Source: Streptomyces longwoodensis
Lineage (GTDB): Bacteria > Actinomycetota > Actinomycetes > Streptomycetales > Streptomycetaceae
NCBI RefSeq assembly: GCF_001514125.1
Contig: NZ_KQ948563.1
Location: forward strand, 58,469-122,468
Length of the DNA: 64,000 bases
Reading direction: 5' to 3'
Positions 40,469 to 50,047 of the stretch are shown here, piece after piece; positions within the stretch are counted from its first letter, which is position 1; every line of letters begins with the position of its first letter. Made by a program: the position numbers and the translations under genes. Below the pieces are notes generated by a model. That model ran no database searches, was not told where the DNA came from, and saw only the letters and a list, made by a program, of their open reading frames with translations.

Positions 40469-43400
40469 TCAGCGGCGGCGCCCCCAGCCGCGCCCGCGGC
40501 CCTCGTCCGGCTCGTCCTCCTCGCGGTGCGGGCCGAGCAGTTCGTCCGCCAGGGTCGGCAGGTCGTCGAGGGGCGTCTCCTCGGCCCAGTCGGAACGGGT
40601 CCGGCGCCGCGGGGTGCCGTCCTCGTCGAGCTGGGGCAGCTCACGCGTGCGGTCGTCCGCCCGGGCCTCCTCGGTGCGGGCCGGGCCGGCCGGCTCGTCG
40701 CGGAAGAATCCGGGCGGCACCCGGCGGTCCACCGGCTCCTCGTCGCGCACCGGGGGAAGGACCGCCGTCTCCTCCTGCGGCGACACCGGAGGCAGCACGG
40801 CCGTCTCCTCCTGCGCCGAGACGGGCGGCAGCACCGCGGTCTCTTCCTGCGCCGAGACGGGCGGCAGCACTGCCGTTTCCTCCGACTCCGACTCCGCCTC
40901 CGACTTCGCCTTCGACTCCGGCGCCGACGCGGACGACCCGGCCGGCCCCGCCGCGACCTTCGGCTGCGGCAGCTCCGCCGTCACCTCGGCGTCGGCGACC
41001 GCGCCGCCGGCCCGCGCGTCCGGCTCCTCGTCCCCGCGCACCGGGCGCAGCACCGTCGTGTCGTCCGACGTGCCCGGCGAGGACACCACGGGCGTCGGCA
41101 CGGTCAGCGCGTCAGAGGCGGCCGCGGCCGCCGCGGCCGGACGCGGTGCCACCGGCTTCGGTCCGGCCTGGGCCACCGCGGCGGCCTCCTCGGCCGCCCG
41201 CCGGGCCTCCTCGGCCCGCAGCAGTGCCTCCTCGGCCTTGCGCTGCTTCTCCAGCCGCCGCGCCTCGGCCTCGGCACGCAGCCTGGCCTCGTGCTCGGCC
41301 TGCTGGCGGCGCCGCTCCTCCTCGGCCTTGCGGCGCGCCTCCTCCTCGGCCCGGGCCTTCTCCTCGGCGAGCAGCCGCTGCCGCTCCTCCTCGGCGCGCC
41401 GGCGCGCTTCCTCGGCCCGCTGCCGGGCCTCCTCCGCCTGCCGCTCGGCCTCGCGGCGCTGCGCCTCCTCCAGCTCGCGCCGCTTGCGCTCCTCCTCCTC
41501 GGCGCGCAGCTTGGCGAGCTGCTCCTGGCGCTCGCGCTCCAGGCGCTCCTCCTCGGCCTTGCGCCGGGCCTCCTCCTCGGCCTTGCGGCGCGCCTCCTCC
41601 TCGGCCTTGCGCCGGGCCTCCTCCTGGGCCGCGATCTCGGCCTCGGACAGCGGGAGCATGCGGTCCAGGCGGTGGCGGATCACCGTCGTGACGGCCTCCG
41701 GCTCCTGGCCTGCGTCCACGACGAGGTAGCGGCCGGGGTCGGACGCGGCCAGCGTGAGGAACCCGGAGCGCACGCGCGCGTGGAACTCCGCCGGCTCGGA
41801 CTCCAGCCGGTCCGGCGCCTCGGTGAACCGCTCGCGGGCGGTCTCCGGCGAGACGTCGAGCAGCACCGTCAGGTGCGGCACCAGCCCGTTCGTCGCCCAG
41901 CGCGAGATGCGCGCGATCTCCACCGGGGACAGGTCGCGGCCCGCGCCCTGGTAGGCCACGGACGAGTCGACGTAGCGGTCGGAGATGACGACTGCGCCGC
42001 GCTCCAGCGCCGGGCGCACCACGGTGTCCACGTGCTCGGCGCGGTCCGCCGCGTACAGCAGGGCCTCCGCGCGGTGCGAGAGGCCGGCGCTGGAGACGTC
42101 CAGCAGGATCGACCGCAGCCGCTTGCCGACCGGGGTGGCCCCCGGCTCGCGCGTGAGGACGACCTCGTGGCCCTTGGCGCGGATCCACTCGGCGAGCGCC
42201 TCGGCCTGCGTCGACTTACCGGCGCCGTCGCCGCCCTCCAGGGCGATGAAGAAACCGTTCGTCGCGGGCGCCGGCGTCGGCTCGTCGCCGCCGAGGACCG
42301 CGTCCCGCAGGTCCTTGCGCAGCGGGACGCCCGAGCGGTCGTCGAGCTTGGCCAGCACCAGCACGGCCACCGGCAGCAGCAGGGCGCCCACCAGCATCAG
42401 CGTGAACGCCGCGCCGCCGTGCGCGAAGACGAACTTGCCGTTCTCCAGCCGGTGCGGCCCGATCAGCGCGGCCACCAGTGGGGCGATCAGCGCGCCCAGC
42501 GCCACGAACACCCGGACCACCGCGTGCAGGTGTTCCGTCGTGCGCGCCCTGCGCAGTTCCTCGGCCTCCTGGTCCAGCAGCGTGTGCCCGACGTTGGCGG
42601 CGACGCCCGCGCCGACCCCGGCCAGCGTGACGATCAGCAGCACGCTGGTGACGTCCGGCACCAGTCCGGCCACGAGCAGGGCGACGCCGGTGAAGGCGAT
42701 GGCCAGCGACAGCAGGCGGCGGCGCGACAGGGCGGGCAGCACGGACGGCGCCGTACGGATGCCCACGACGACCCCGCCGGTCAGTCCGAGCACCAGCAGG
42801 CCGTAGAGCACGGGGCCGCCGCCCAGGTCCTTGGCGTGCAGCACGGCGACGGCGACCGCCGCGGAGATCGCACCGGCGACCGCCGCGCAGGCGAGCACCA
42901 GCAGCGGGATCGCGCGCGTGCGGCCGGCGTCCACCCCGGCGGCCGTGCGCGGCCTGCGCAGTCCTTCGAGCGGCGAACGCGCGCGGGGCGTGCGCGTGTC
43001 GGGCAGCTCCAGGTAGATCACGACGGACAGGGCCGCGGCGAACAGTCCCGCCGCCACGTACGAGGCGAGGGCCGCCTGGTGCTGGGCGAACCAGTCGATG
43101 CCCGCGCCCAGCAGGTTGTTGACGAGGCCTGCCACGACCAGCGCGGCCGCGCCGAGCGGGATGGCCAGGAAGCCGGTGCGCAGCGACAGGCGGCGCAGGG
43201 CGTCGAGGTGGTCCGGCAGCGGCCGTACCGTCGCGCCCTCCGGGGGCGGCGGCGGGAGCAGCGCGGGCGCCGCACTCTCGCGCGCTATCGTCCAGAACCG
43301 CTCGGCGACCCCGAGCACGAAGACGGTGACGAGGAGCAGCGCGAGGGCGTTGTCCGGCGTCCAGTCGATCCACAGCGGCGCCACGATCAGCAGCGCGGCC

Positions 43401-43780
43401 CGCAGGCCGTCCGCGCCGACCATGGTCCAGCGCCGGTCGAGCGGGCCGTCCTTCGCGGTGAGGGTGGTCAGCGGTCCGAGCAGCACCGCCCCGAAGAGCA
43501 GGGTGGCCAGAACACGCACCGCGAAGACGGTCGTCACGGCGAAGGCCACGCCCCGGTAGCCGCCCCCGAAGGAGCCCTGGGCGATGGCCGCCTGGAGGGC
43601 GAGGAGGACCAGCACCAGGAGGGCGAGGGCGTCGCCCACACCGCCCACGAGCTGGGCGCTCCACAGTCGCCGTACGGTCGGCTGACGCAACAGGGCGCGC
43701 ACGGCGCGTTCGCGGGAGTCCACCACCAGGGCGTCGTCCGGGGCGGGTGTGGGGGCCGTTGGCTGCTCGGCTCGGGTCAT
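40469..43780 (-). CDS. tmk: MFS-like / thymidylate kinase fusion with coiled coil and repeat tail
   Basis: This 1103-residue fusion has residues about 25-480 as an MFS-like membrane domain (around twelve segments). Residues about 507-710 are thymidylate kinase, dTMP to dTDP: P-loop FFIALEGGDGAGKSTQ, TREPGATPVG, and DRYVDSSVAYQGAGR. Residues about 713-873 form a charged Glu/Arg/Lys coiled coil of EEARRKAEEEARRKA type. The C-terminus has four EETAVLPPVS-type repeats near 968-1010 and a basic end. The single-protein membrane tethering of TMK is known in Streptomyces; its purpose is not. Confidence 0.94.
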   Translation of the reverse strand: MTRAEQPTAPTPAPDDALVVDSRERAVRALLRQPTVRRLWSAQLVGGVGDALALLVLVLLALQAAIAQGSFGGGYRGVAFAVTTVFAVRVLATLLFGAVLLGPLTTLTAKDGPLDRRWTMVGADGLRAALLIVAPLWIDWTPDNALALLLVTVFVLGVAERFWTIARESAAPALLPPPPPEGATVRPLPDHLDALRRLSLRTGFLAIPLGAAALVVAGLVNNLLGAGIDWFAQHQAALASYVAAGLFAAALSVVIYLELPDTRTPRARSPLEGLRRPRTAAGVDAGRTRAIPLLVLACAAVAGAISAAVAVAVLHAKDLGGGPVLYGLLVLGLTGGVVVGIRTAPSVLPALSRRRLLSLAIAFTGVALLVAGLVPDVTSVLLIVTLAGVGAGVAANVGHTLLDQEAEELRRARTTEHLHAVVRVFVALGALIAPLVAALIGPHRLENGKFVFAHGGAAFTLMLVGALLLPVAVLVLAKLDDRSGVPLRKDLRDAVLGGDEPTPAPATNGFFIALEGGDGAGKSTQAEALAEWIRAKGHEVVLTREPGATPVGKRLRSILLDVSSAGLSHRAEALLYAADRAEHVDTVVRPALERGAVVISDRYVDSSVAYQGAGRDLSPVEIARISRWATNGLVPHLTVLLDVSPETARERFTEAPDRLESEPAEFHARVRSGFLTLAASDPGRYLVVDAGQEPEAVTTVIRHRLDRMLPLSEAEIAAQEEARRKAEEEARRKAEEEARRKAEEERLERERQEQLAKLRAEEEERKRRELEEAQRREAERQAEEARQRAEEARRRAEEERQRLLAEEKARAEEEARRKAEEERRRQQAEHEARLRAEAEARRLEKQRKAEEALLRAEEARRAAEEAAAVAQAGPKPVAPRPAAAAAAASDALTVPTPVVSSPGTSDDTTVLRPVRGDEEPDARAGGAVADAEVTAELPQPKVAAGPAGSSASAPESKAKSEAESESEETAVLPPVSAQEETAVLPPVSAQEETAVLPPVSPQEETAVLPPVRDEEPVDRRVPPGFFRDEPAGPARTEEARADDRTRELPQLDEDGTPRRRTRSDWAEETPLDDLPTLADELLGPHREEDEPDEGRGRGWGRRR

Positions 43781-43944
43781 GCATTCAGCCTATCGGCCGC
43801 GGCTGACACCGAGTGGGACACGCCCGAACGCACGCACGCCCCGACACACCGAAGTGGGGCGGGGCGCGCGGATCGTGGAGCCGCGGTGAAGAACTGGCGG
43901 AGGATCAGAGGACCAGAGGATCACCGGGCCGGCGGAGCGGGCAC

Positions 43945-46782
43945 TCAGTCCTCGGAGGCCGCCGCCCGCGAAGCCGCCGCGGTCTTCTTGGCGGTGGCCG
44001 TCGTCTTGGCGGCCGCCGACTTGGCGGTCGTCTTCTTCGCGGCCGTCTTCTTGGCGGCGGTCTTGGTCGCAGCCGCCTTCTTCGCCGGGGCCTTCTTCGC
44101 GGCCGCCTTCTTCGTCGTCTTCTTGGCCGGGGCCTTGGCGCGCTTCTCGGCGAGCAGCTCGTAGCCGCGCTCCGGGGTGATCGCCTCGACGCTGTCGCCG
44201 GAGCGCAGGGTCGCGTTGGTCTCCCCGTCGGTGACGTACGGCCCGAAGCGGCCGTCCTTCACCACGACCGGCTTGCCGCTGACCGGGTCCTCGCCCAGCT
44301 CCTTCAGCGGCGGCTTGGCGGCCGCCCGACCGCGCTGCTTGGGCTGGGCGTAGATCGCCAGCGCCTCCTCCAGCGTAATCGTGAAGAGCTGGTCCTCGGA
44401 CTGCAGGGACCGCGAGTCCGTGCCCTTCTTCAGGTACGGGCCGTAGCGGCCGTTCTGCGCGGTGATCTCCTGGCCCTCGGCGTCGGTGCCGACGACGCGC
44501 GGCAGCGACATCAGCCGCAGGGCGTCGTCCAGGGTCACCGTGTCCAGCGACATCGACTTGAACAGCGAGGCCGTGCGCGGCTTGACCGCGTTCTTGCCGG
44601 TCTTCGGCGTGCCCTCGGGCAGCACCTCGGTCACGTACGGGCCGTAGCGGCCGTCCTTGGCGATGATCTGGTGGCCGGTCGCCGGGTCGGTGCCCAGCTC
44701 GAAGTCGCCGCTCGGCTTGGCCAGCAGTTCCTCCGCCAGCTCCACGGACAGCTCGTCGGGCGCCAGGTCCTCGGGGATGTCGGCGCGCTGGTGGTTCTCG
44801 GAGTCCTTCTCGCCGCGCTCGATGTACGGCCCGTAGCGGCCGACCCGCAGCACGATGCCGTTGCCCACCGGGAACGACGACACCTCGCGCGCGTCGATGG
44901 CGCCCAGGTCGGTCACCAGCTCCTTGAGGCCGCCGAGGTGGTCCCCGTCGCCGTTGCCGGCGTCGGCGGCGGCGCCGGTGACCGTGCCCTCGCCGAAGTA
45001 GAACCGCTTCAGCCACGGCACGGCCTGGGCCTCACCGCGCGCGATGCGGTCGAGGTCGTCCTCCATGCGGGCGGTGAAGTCGTAGTCGACGAGCCGCCCG
45101 AAGTGCTTCTCCAGGAGGTTGACCACGGCGAAGGACAGGAAGGACGGCACCAGGGCCGTGCCCTTCTTGAACACGTAGCCGCGGTCGAGGATCGTGCCGA
45201 TGATCGACGCGTACGTCGACGGGCGGCCGATCTCCCGCTCCTCGAGCTCCTTGACCAGGCTGGCCTCGGTGTAGCGCGCCGGGGGCTTGGTCGCGTGCCC
45301 GTCGACGGTGATCTCCTCGGCCGACAGCGCGTCGCCCTCGGCGACCTGCGGCAGGCGGCGCTCGCGGTCGTCCAGCTCGGCGTTCGGGTCGTCGGCGCCC
45401 TCCACGTAGGCCTTGAGGAAGCCGTGGAAGGTGATCGTCTTGCCGGAGGCGCTGAACTCGACGTCCCGGCCGTCGGCCGCGGTGCCGGCGATCTTCACCG
45501 TCACGCTGTTGCCGGTCGCGTCCTTCATCTGCGAGGCGACCGTGCGCTTCCAGATCAGCTCGTACAGCTTGAACTGGTCGCCGGTCAGACCGGTCTCGGC
45601 GGGGGTGCGGAAACGATCACCCGAGGGGCGGATCGCCTCGTGCGCCTCCTGCGCGTTCTTGACCTTGCCGGCGTACGTGCGCGGCTGGGGCGGCAGGTAG
45701 TCGGCGCCGTACAGCTGCGTGACCTGCGCGCGGGCGGCGGAGACCGCCGTGTCGCTCAGCGTCGTGGAGTCCGTACGCATGTAGGTGATGTAGCCGTTCT
45801 CGTACAGCTTCTGCGCGACCTGCATGGTGGCCTTCGCGCCGAAGCCGAGCTTGCGGCTCGCCTCCTGCTGCAGCGTCGTCGTACGGAACGGGGCGTACGG
45901 CGAGCGGCGGTACGGCTTGGACTCCACGGAGCGCACCGCGAACCGGGTGTCCTCCAGGGCGGCGGCGAGGGCGCGGGCGTTCGCCTCGTCGAGGTGGAGG
46001 GTGTTGGCGCCCTTGATCTGCCCCAGGGAGTCGAAGTCGCGGCCCTGCGCGACGCGCCTGCCGTCGACGGTCTGCAGGCGGGCGACCAGGGTCGACGGGT
46101 CCGAGGGGTCTCCCGCGCGGCCGGTCGAGAAGGTGCCCGTCAGGTCCCAGTACTCGGCGGAACGGAAGGCGATGCGCTCGCGTTCCCGCTCGACGACGAG
46201 CCGGGTCGCCACGGACTGGACGCGGCCCGCCGACAGGCGCGGCATGACCTTCTTCCACAGGACCGGCGACACCTCGTAGCCGTAGAGGCGGTCGAGGATG
46301 CGGCGGGTCTCCTGGGCGTCGACCAGGCGCTGGTTGAGCTGGCGCGGGTTGGCCACGGCGGCCTGGATCGCGGACTTGGTGATCTCGTGGAAGACCATCC
46401 GCTTGACCGGCACCTTGGGCTTGAGCACTTCCTGCAGGTGCCACGCGATGGCCTCGCCCTCGCGGTCCTCATCGGTGGCGAGGTAGAGCTCGTCGGAGTC
46501 CTTCAGCAGGTCCTTGAGCTTCTTGACCTGCGCCCGCTTGTCGGCGTTGACGACGTAGATCGGCTCGAAGTCGTGTTCGACGTCCACGCCGAGGCGGCGC
46601 ACCTCGCCGGTGTACTTCTCGGGCACCTCGGCGGCGCCGTTGGGGAGGTCGCGGATGTGCCCGACGCTCGCCTCGACAACGTATCCGGGGCCGAGATAGC
46701 CCTTGATCGTCTTCGCCTTGGCAGGCGACTCGACGATGACGAGTCGGCGGCCGCCCTTCGCGGTCTCGCTGGTCGGGGACAA
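43945..46782 (-). CDS. topA: DNA topoisomerase I with Lys-rich tail
   Basis: This 945-residue type IA topoisomerase relaxes negative supercoils. TOPRIM motifs are RRLVIVESPAKAKTIKGYL and ATDEDREGEAIAWHL; the catalytic Tyr is in YENGYITYMRTDSTTLS. Four or five GRYGPY/GRFGPY repeats make the C-terminal region, ending in a tail of about 60 residues in AKK/PAKK repeats, characteristic of Streptomyces TopA and linked to processive DNA binding. The start is TTG at 46782 (MSPTSETAKGGRRL), with GGAGAGAAG upstream and recalled homologues agreeing. Confidence 0.96.
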   Translation of the reverse strand: MSPTSETAKGGRRLVIVESPAKAKTIKGYLGPGYVVEASVGHIRDLPNGAAEVPEKYTGEVRRLGVDVEHDFEPIYVVNADKRAQVKKLKDLLKDSDELYLATDEDREGEAIAWHLQEVLKPKVPVKRMVFHEITKSAIQAAVANPRQLNQRLVDAQETRRILDRLYGYEVSPVLWKKVMPRLSAGRVQSVATRLVVERERERIAFRSAEYWDLTGTFSTGRAGDPSDPSTLVARLQTVDGRRVAQGRDFDSLGQIKGANTLHLDEANARALAAALEDTRFAVRSVESKPYRRSPYAPFRTTTLQQEASRKLGFGAKATMQVAQKLYENGYITYMRTDSTTLSDTAVSAARAQVTQLYGADYLPPQPRTYAGKVKNAQEAHEAIRPSGDRFRTPAETGLTGDQFKLYELIWKRTVASQMKDATGNSVTVKIAGTAADGRDVEFSASGKTITFHGFLKAYVEGADDPNAELDDRERRLPQVAEGDALSAEEITVDGHATKPPARYTEASLVKELEEREIGRPSTYASIIGTILDRGYVFKKGTALVPSFLSFAVVNLLEKHFGRLVDYDFTARMEDDLDRIARGEAQAVPWLKRFYFGEGTVTGAAADAGNGDGDHLGGLKELVTDLGAIDAREVSSFPVGNGIVLRVGRYGPYIERGEKDSENHQRADIPEDLAPDELSVELAEELLAKPSGDFELGTDPATGHQIIAKDGRYGPYVTEVLPEGTPKTGKNAVKPRTASLFKSMSLDTVTLDDALRLMSLPRVVGTDAEGQEITAQNGRYGPYLKKGTDSRSLQSEDQLFTITLEEALAIYAQPKQRGRAAAKPPLKELGEDPVSGKPVVVKDGRFGPYVTDGETNATLRSGDSVEAITPERGYELLAEKRAKAPAKKTTKKAAAKKAPAKKAAATKTAAKKTAAKKTTAKSAAAKTTATAKKTAAASRAAASED

Positions 46783-47063
46783 CTTCGCTCTTCTCTCCGG
46801 TCGACGCTGGGGCCTCCCCAGGCCTTCGTCCCGGGGCACGGTCATGGTGACGCTGCGGAGTGTGACGGTACATCCCGCCCCCGTGTCAAACGGGAAAAGC
46901 CCGCAACGGCCACTCGAACGGTAACCCGACTACCGCCATTCCTGCCGCCCGGACTGCCGACCGGTGCTTTTCCACCCGACCGGAACGCAGGCCTCCCCCT
47001 CAACGGTACGGCGCACCGCGCCACCACCCCGATCCGGTGCTCACGGCCGGTGCGACCCGCTCT

Positions 47064-47261
47064 TCAGAGCCGGGACAGGCACCACGCGCCGGCGGCCAGC
47101 GAGAGCAGCGCGGCCAGGGTCGCGAGGGCCGCCGATGCGACAGGGCTCACACCGTGCGCGACGGGTTCGCGGTGCCGGACCCGCACCGCGGTCCAGGCCA
47201 GCAGCGCCAGTCCGAACAGGGCGAACACCGCGCCCGTGAACACCGCCGGTCCGCCGTCCAT
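47064..47261 (-). CDS. Small two-segment membrane protein
   Basis: This 65-residue protein starts MDGGPAVFTGAVFALFGLALLAWTAVRVRHREP and has a second hydrophobic segment (VASAALATLAALLSLAAGAWCL) near the C-terminus. No family was recognised. ATG at 47261 follows AAAGGGGCGGGG. It lies between topA and the methyltransferase gene, all leftward; a similar small gene is recalled here in S. coelicolor. Confidence 0.72.
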   Translation of the reverse strand: MDGGPAVFTGAVFALFGLALLAWTAVRVRHREPVAHGVSPVASAALATLAALLSLAAGAWCLSRL

Positions 47262-47582
47262 GCCCGCCCCGCCCCTTTTTCTCCCGCCCGCCCGTGTCCA
47301 GCCCTCGGAGACTGACACGCGCGGGCGGCGTCCGGGAGAACCTGAGGTGAACGGGGGGTCGACGGGGGTGTGCGGGGGCGGGAGGAACGGGCCGGGGGCG
47401 GGGGAAGGGGCGGCGGGGGTGGGGAGAACAAGGCGGGGCGGAGGGAGCAGGCTGGGGGCGCGGGGAACTGGCCGGGCGCGGGGACCGGCCGAGGGGCGCC
47501 GCCGGCGGGCGGGCGGCGCGTGCTTTTCGGCCGGATTCCTACCGGGAGCCCGTCGCCCGCCCTCTGCGGAGCCCGTCGTCCG
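47262..47582. other. G-rich intergenic region with quadruplex potential
   Basis: The + strand from about 47350 to 47450 has many G-runs (GGGGGG, GGGGG, GGGGG, GGGGG, GGGG) with short loops, the densest in the window. It lies between the methyltransferase and the small membrane gene, so it forms the template strand of that promoter region. No ORF is supported. Confidence 0.6.
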
Positions 47583-49109
47583 TCACCGCGGCGCCGGCTC
47601 CAGGAACCCCTGCTCCACCAGCAGCCGGATCTGTGCGGGCGTGCGGTCGCGCAGCAGCACCGGGTCCTCGCCGACCAGCTGCGCGATGGCGTCCAGGATG
47701 CGGCCGGCGCTGAGCGTGCCGTCGCACACGCCCGCGAAGCCCGCGCCGACGGTGTCCACTTTGGTGGCCCGCCGCATGCCCCGGTTCTGGCGCAGCACGA
47801 CGTGCTCGGGGTCCTCGGCCCCGGGCAGGCCGACCTGCTCCTGGACGATCTCCCCGGCCAGCCGGAAGTGCCCGGCGAGCAGCGCGGCGTCGTCGTGCGC
47901 GCGCAGGTAGTCCAGGCGCTCGAAGTGCGCCCGGACCGTGTCCCCGAGCGGCTGTTCGACCGGGTGCGGCCACTCCTCGGCCGTGATCACCGGTTCGGCG
48001 GCCGAGGTCCGGCGCAGCGTGATCCAGCCGAAGCCGACCGCCTTGACCTTGCGCGCCTCGAACTCGTCCAGCCAGGCGTCGTAGCGCGCCTGGTACTCGG
48101 CCGGGTCGCCGCGGTGGTCACCGGCGTCCCTCAGCCACAGCTCGGCGTACTGCGTGACGTCCTGCACCTCGCGCTGCACGATCCACGCGTCGCAGCCGCG
48201 CGGCACCCACGACCTGATCCGGTCCTGCCAGTCCTCCCCCTCCACGTGCTGCCAGTTGGCGAGGAACTGCGCGAACCCGCCCTCGTTCAGCCGTTCCCCC
48301 GCCCCTTGAACGAGCGAGCGGCACAGATCGTCCCCGCCCATCCCGCCGTCGCGGTACGTCAGGCGGGCGCCCGGCGAGATCACGAAGGGCGGGTTGGAGA
48401 CGATCAGGTCGTACGACTCGTCGTCCCGGACCGGTTCGAACAAAGAGCCCTCGCGCAGGTCCGCGGCCGGGGCGCCGGACAGCGCCAGGGTCAGCGCCGT
48501 GATGTGCAGTGCGCGCGGGTTGAGGTCGGTCGCGGTCACGCGCGTGGCGTGCCGGGACGCGTGCAGCGCCTGGATGCCGGAGCCGGTGCCCAGGTCGAGC
48601 GCGGATGCGACGGGCGTACGGACGGTGATGCCGGCGAGGGTCGTGGAGGCGCCGCCGACGCCCAGGACCACGCCCTCGTCGCGGTTGCCGATGCCGCCCG
48701 CGCCGCCGACCGCGCAGCCGAGGTCCGACACGATGAACCAGTCCTCGCCGTCGGGCCCGCCGTACGGCCGTACGTCCACGGTGGCGGCCAGGTCGCCCCC
48801 GGCGTCGCCGACGCGGATGAGCCAGCCGCCCGCCACGCACGCGTGCACGGGCAGTACGCCCTCCACGCGCGCGTGCGGCACGGGCTGCTGGAGCAGGAAG
48901 AGCCGGACGAGGGTCTCCAGCGGCGTGTCCCCGCGGGTCGCCCGCAGCGCGGGCACGGTCTCGCTGCGGGCCAGGGCCGCGTACGCGGGGGCGCCGAGCA
49001 GGTCGAGCAGGCCGTCGGCGGTGAAGGAGGCCGCGAGCAGGGCCTCGCGCAGCCGGGCGGCGACCTCGTGGTCGGCAAAGGGCAGGGGGGACAGGGTGGC
49101 GTTACTCAC
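47583..49109 (-). CDS. SAM-dependent methyltransferase (N-terminal DUF7059-like domain)
   Basis: This 508-residue protein has an N-terminal helical domain (about 1-150), then a class-I methyltransferase core: SALDLGTGSGIQALHAS near residue 170, TDLNPRALHITALTLAL, and NPPF in DLIVSNPPFVISPG near 237. The NPPF motif implies modification of a planar amide or exocyclic amine (Gln, adenine or guanine), as in RlmG/PrmC-like enzymes. The C-terminal about 160 residues are family specific. The substrate is unknown. Confidence 0.9.
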   Translation of the reverse strand: MSNATLSPLPFADHEVAARLREALLAASFTADGLLDLLGAPAYAALARSETVPALRATRGDTPLETLVRLFLLQQPVPHARVEGVLPVHACVAGGWLIRVGDAGGDLAATVDVRPYGGPDGEDWFIVSDLGCAVGGAGGIGNRDEGVVLGVGGASTTLAGITVRTPVASALDLGTGSGIQALHASRHATRVTATDLNPRALHITALTLALSGAPAADLREGSLFEPVRDDESYDLIVSNPPFVISPGARLTYRDGGMGGDDLCRSLVQGAGERLNEGGFAQFLANWQHVEGEDWQDRIRSWVPRGCDAWIVQREVQDVTQYAELWLRDAGDHRGDPAEYQARYDAWLDEFEARKVKAVGFGWITLRRTSAAEPVITAEEWPHPVEQPLGDTVRAHFERLDYLRAHDDAALLAGHFRLAGEIVQEQVGLPGAEDPEHVVLRQNRGMRRATKVDTVGAGFAGVCDGTLSAGRILDAIAQLVGEDPVLLRDRTPAQIRLLVEQGFLEPAPR

Positions 49110-49220
49110 GCCCCCATTGTGTCCCGTCCCCCTCGCGCCTTCGCGTCGCGTCGCGGGTGCGGCCCGGGCGGAATCCCGGTGGGAAGTCCGGCCGGGGCCG
49201 CGTCGAGGGGCCGGGCTGGA

Positions 49221-49820
49221 TCAGCCCTGCGTCGTCTGCGGCGAGGCCCCGGTGGACGACGACGCGGCGACCTTCTTGCAGCTCTCCTGCTTGGCCATGG
49301 CCGACTTGACGTCGCCCTCTTCGAGGTTCTTCAGGGCGGTGTTGCCGCTCTTGCTGAGCGTGCCGAGCTGGGTGGCGATGTCCTGGAGGCCCTCGGCGAA
49401 CTTCGCCTGGTCCTTGGTGTCGAGGACGTCGATCTTCTTCTTCAGATCGGCGTAGGAGGTGGAGAGCGCGTTGAGCGCGGCGACGGCGTCCGACTGCTTC
49501 TTCTTGCCGTCCTCGACGCCGGGGGGCGCACCGGCGGAGTCGACGGCGCCGGCCAGCGCCTTGTAGGCGTCGGACATGTCCTGGAAGGCCTGGGAGTCGG
49601 TCTTCTGCACGGTGGCCGGCGCGTTGTTGTCGGTGGCGGCCTTCTTGATCGCCTCGTTGGCCGCGTCGACCTTCGCGTCCTGGGCGGGCAGCGCGTCGCA
49701 GACCTGCTTGGCCCAGGCGTCGAGCTCCTTGTTCCCGTCGTCGCCGCTGCTGCTGCATCCCGTCAGCGCCAGTCCCAGTACCGCACCGCCGGACAGTACG
49801 GCCGCGAGCTTCTTGTTCAC
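49221..49820 (-). CDS. Small secreted lipoprotein
   Basis: This 199-residue protein begins with GTG (49820); GAAGGGACG is upstream, and ATG at 49838 is an alternative. Signal peptide and lipobox LALTGC are followed by a Lys/Asp/Ala-rich helical domain with SDAVAALNALSTSYADLKKKIDVLDTKDQAKFAEGLQDIATQLGTLSK, which suggests a helical bundle. Two Cys outside the lipobox may pair. No enzyme family was recognised. Homologues are recalled in Streptomyces at this position, but their role is unclear. Confidence 0.85.
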   Translation of the reverse strand: MNKKLAAVLSGGAVLGLALTGCSSSGDDGNKELDAWAKQVCDALPAQDAKVDAANEAIKKAATDNNAPATVQKTDSQAFQDMSDAYKALAGAVDSAGAPPGVEDGKKKQSDAVAALNALSTSYADLKKKIDVLDTKDQAKFAEGLQDIATQLGTLSKSGNTALKNLEEGDVKSAMAKQESCKKVAASSSTGASPQTTQG

Positions 49821-50047
49821 CGGTTGCGTCCCTTCCATGGCTCTCGGCCCCGGAACATACACGCAGACCGGGCGACCACCCCAGAACGGATGACCGTTGT
49901 GCCCGTGCTTGCGGTGTTTCGCCCCGGAGGAGAGAAGCCTCACGGCGAGACGCGGCCCACACGGACGGGGCGGGCGTCCGGCGCGTCAACCCGCGCCGTC
50001 CGCCCGCCCGTTGAGCAGACCCTCGGAACCCGTCCTGGGGGCCGCTC

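Noticed and set aside
39368..44164. Very long open frame opposite holB and tmk
   Set aside because: It is antisense to three well-identified genes, rich in Arg/Ala/Gly/His low complexity, and reflects GC-biased third positions.
43813..47910. Long open frame opposite topA
   Set aside because: The topA sequence is unmistakable on the other strand; this frame has no recognisable domain.
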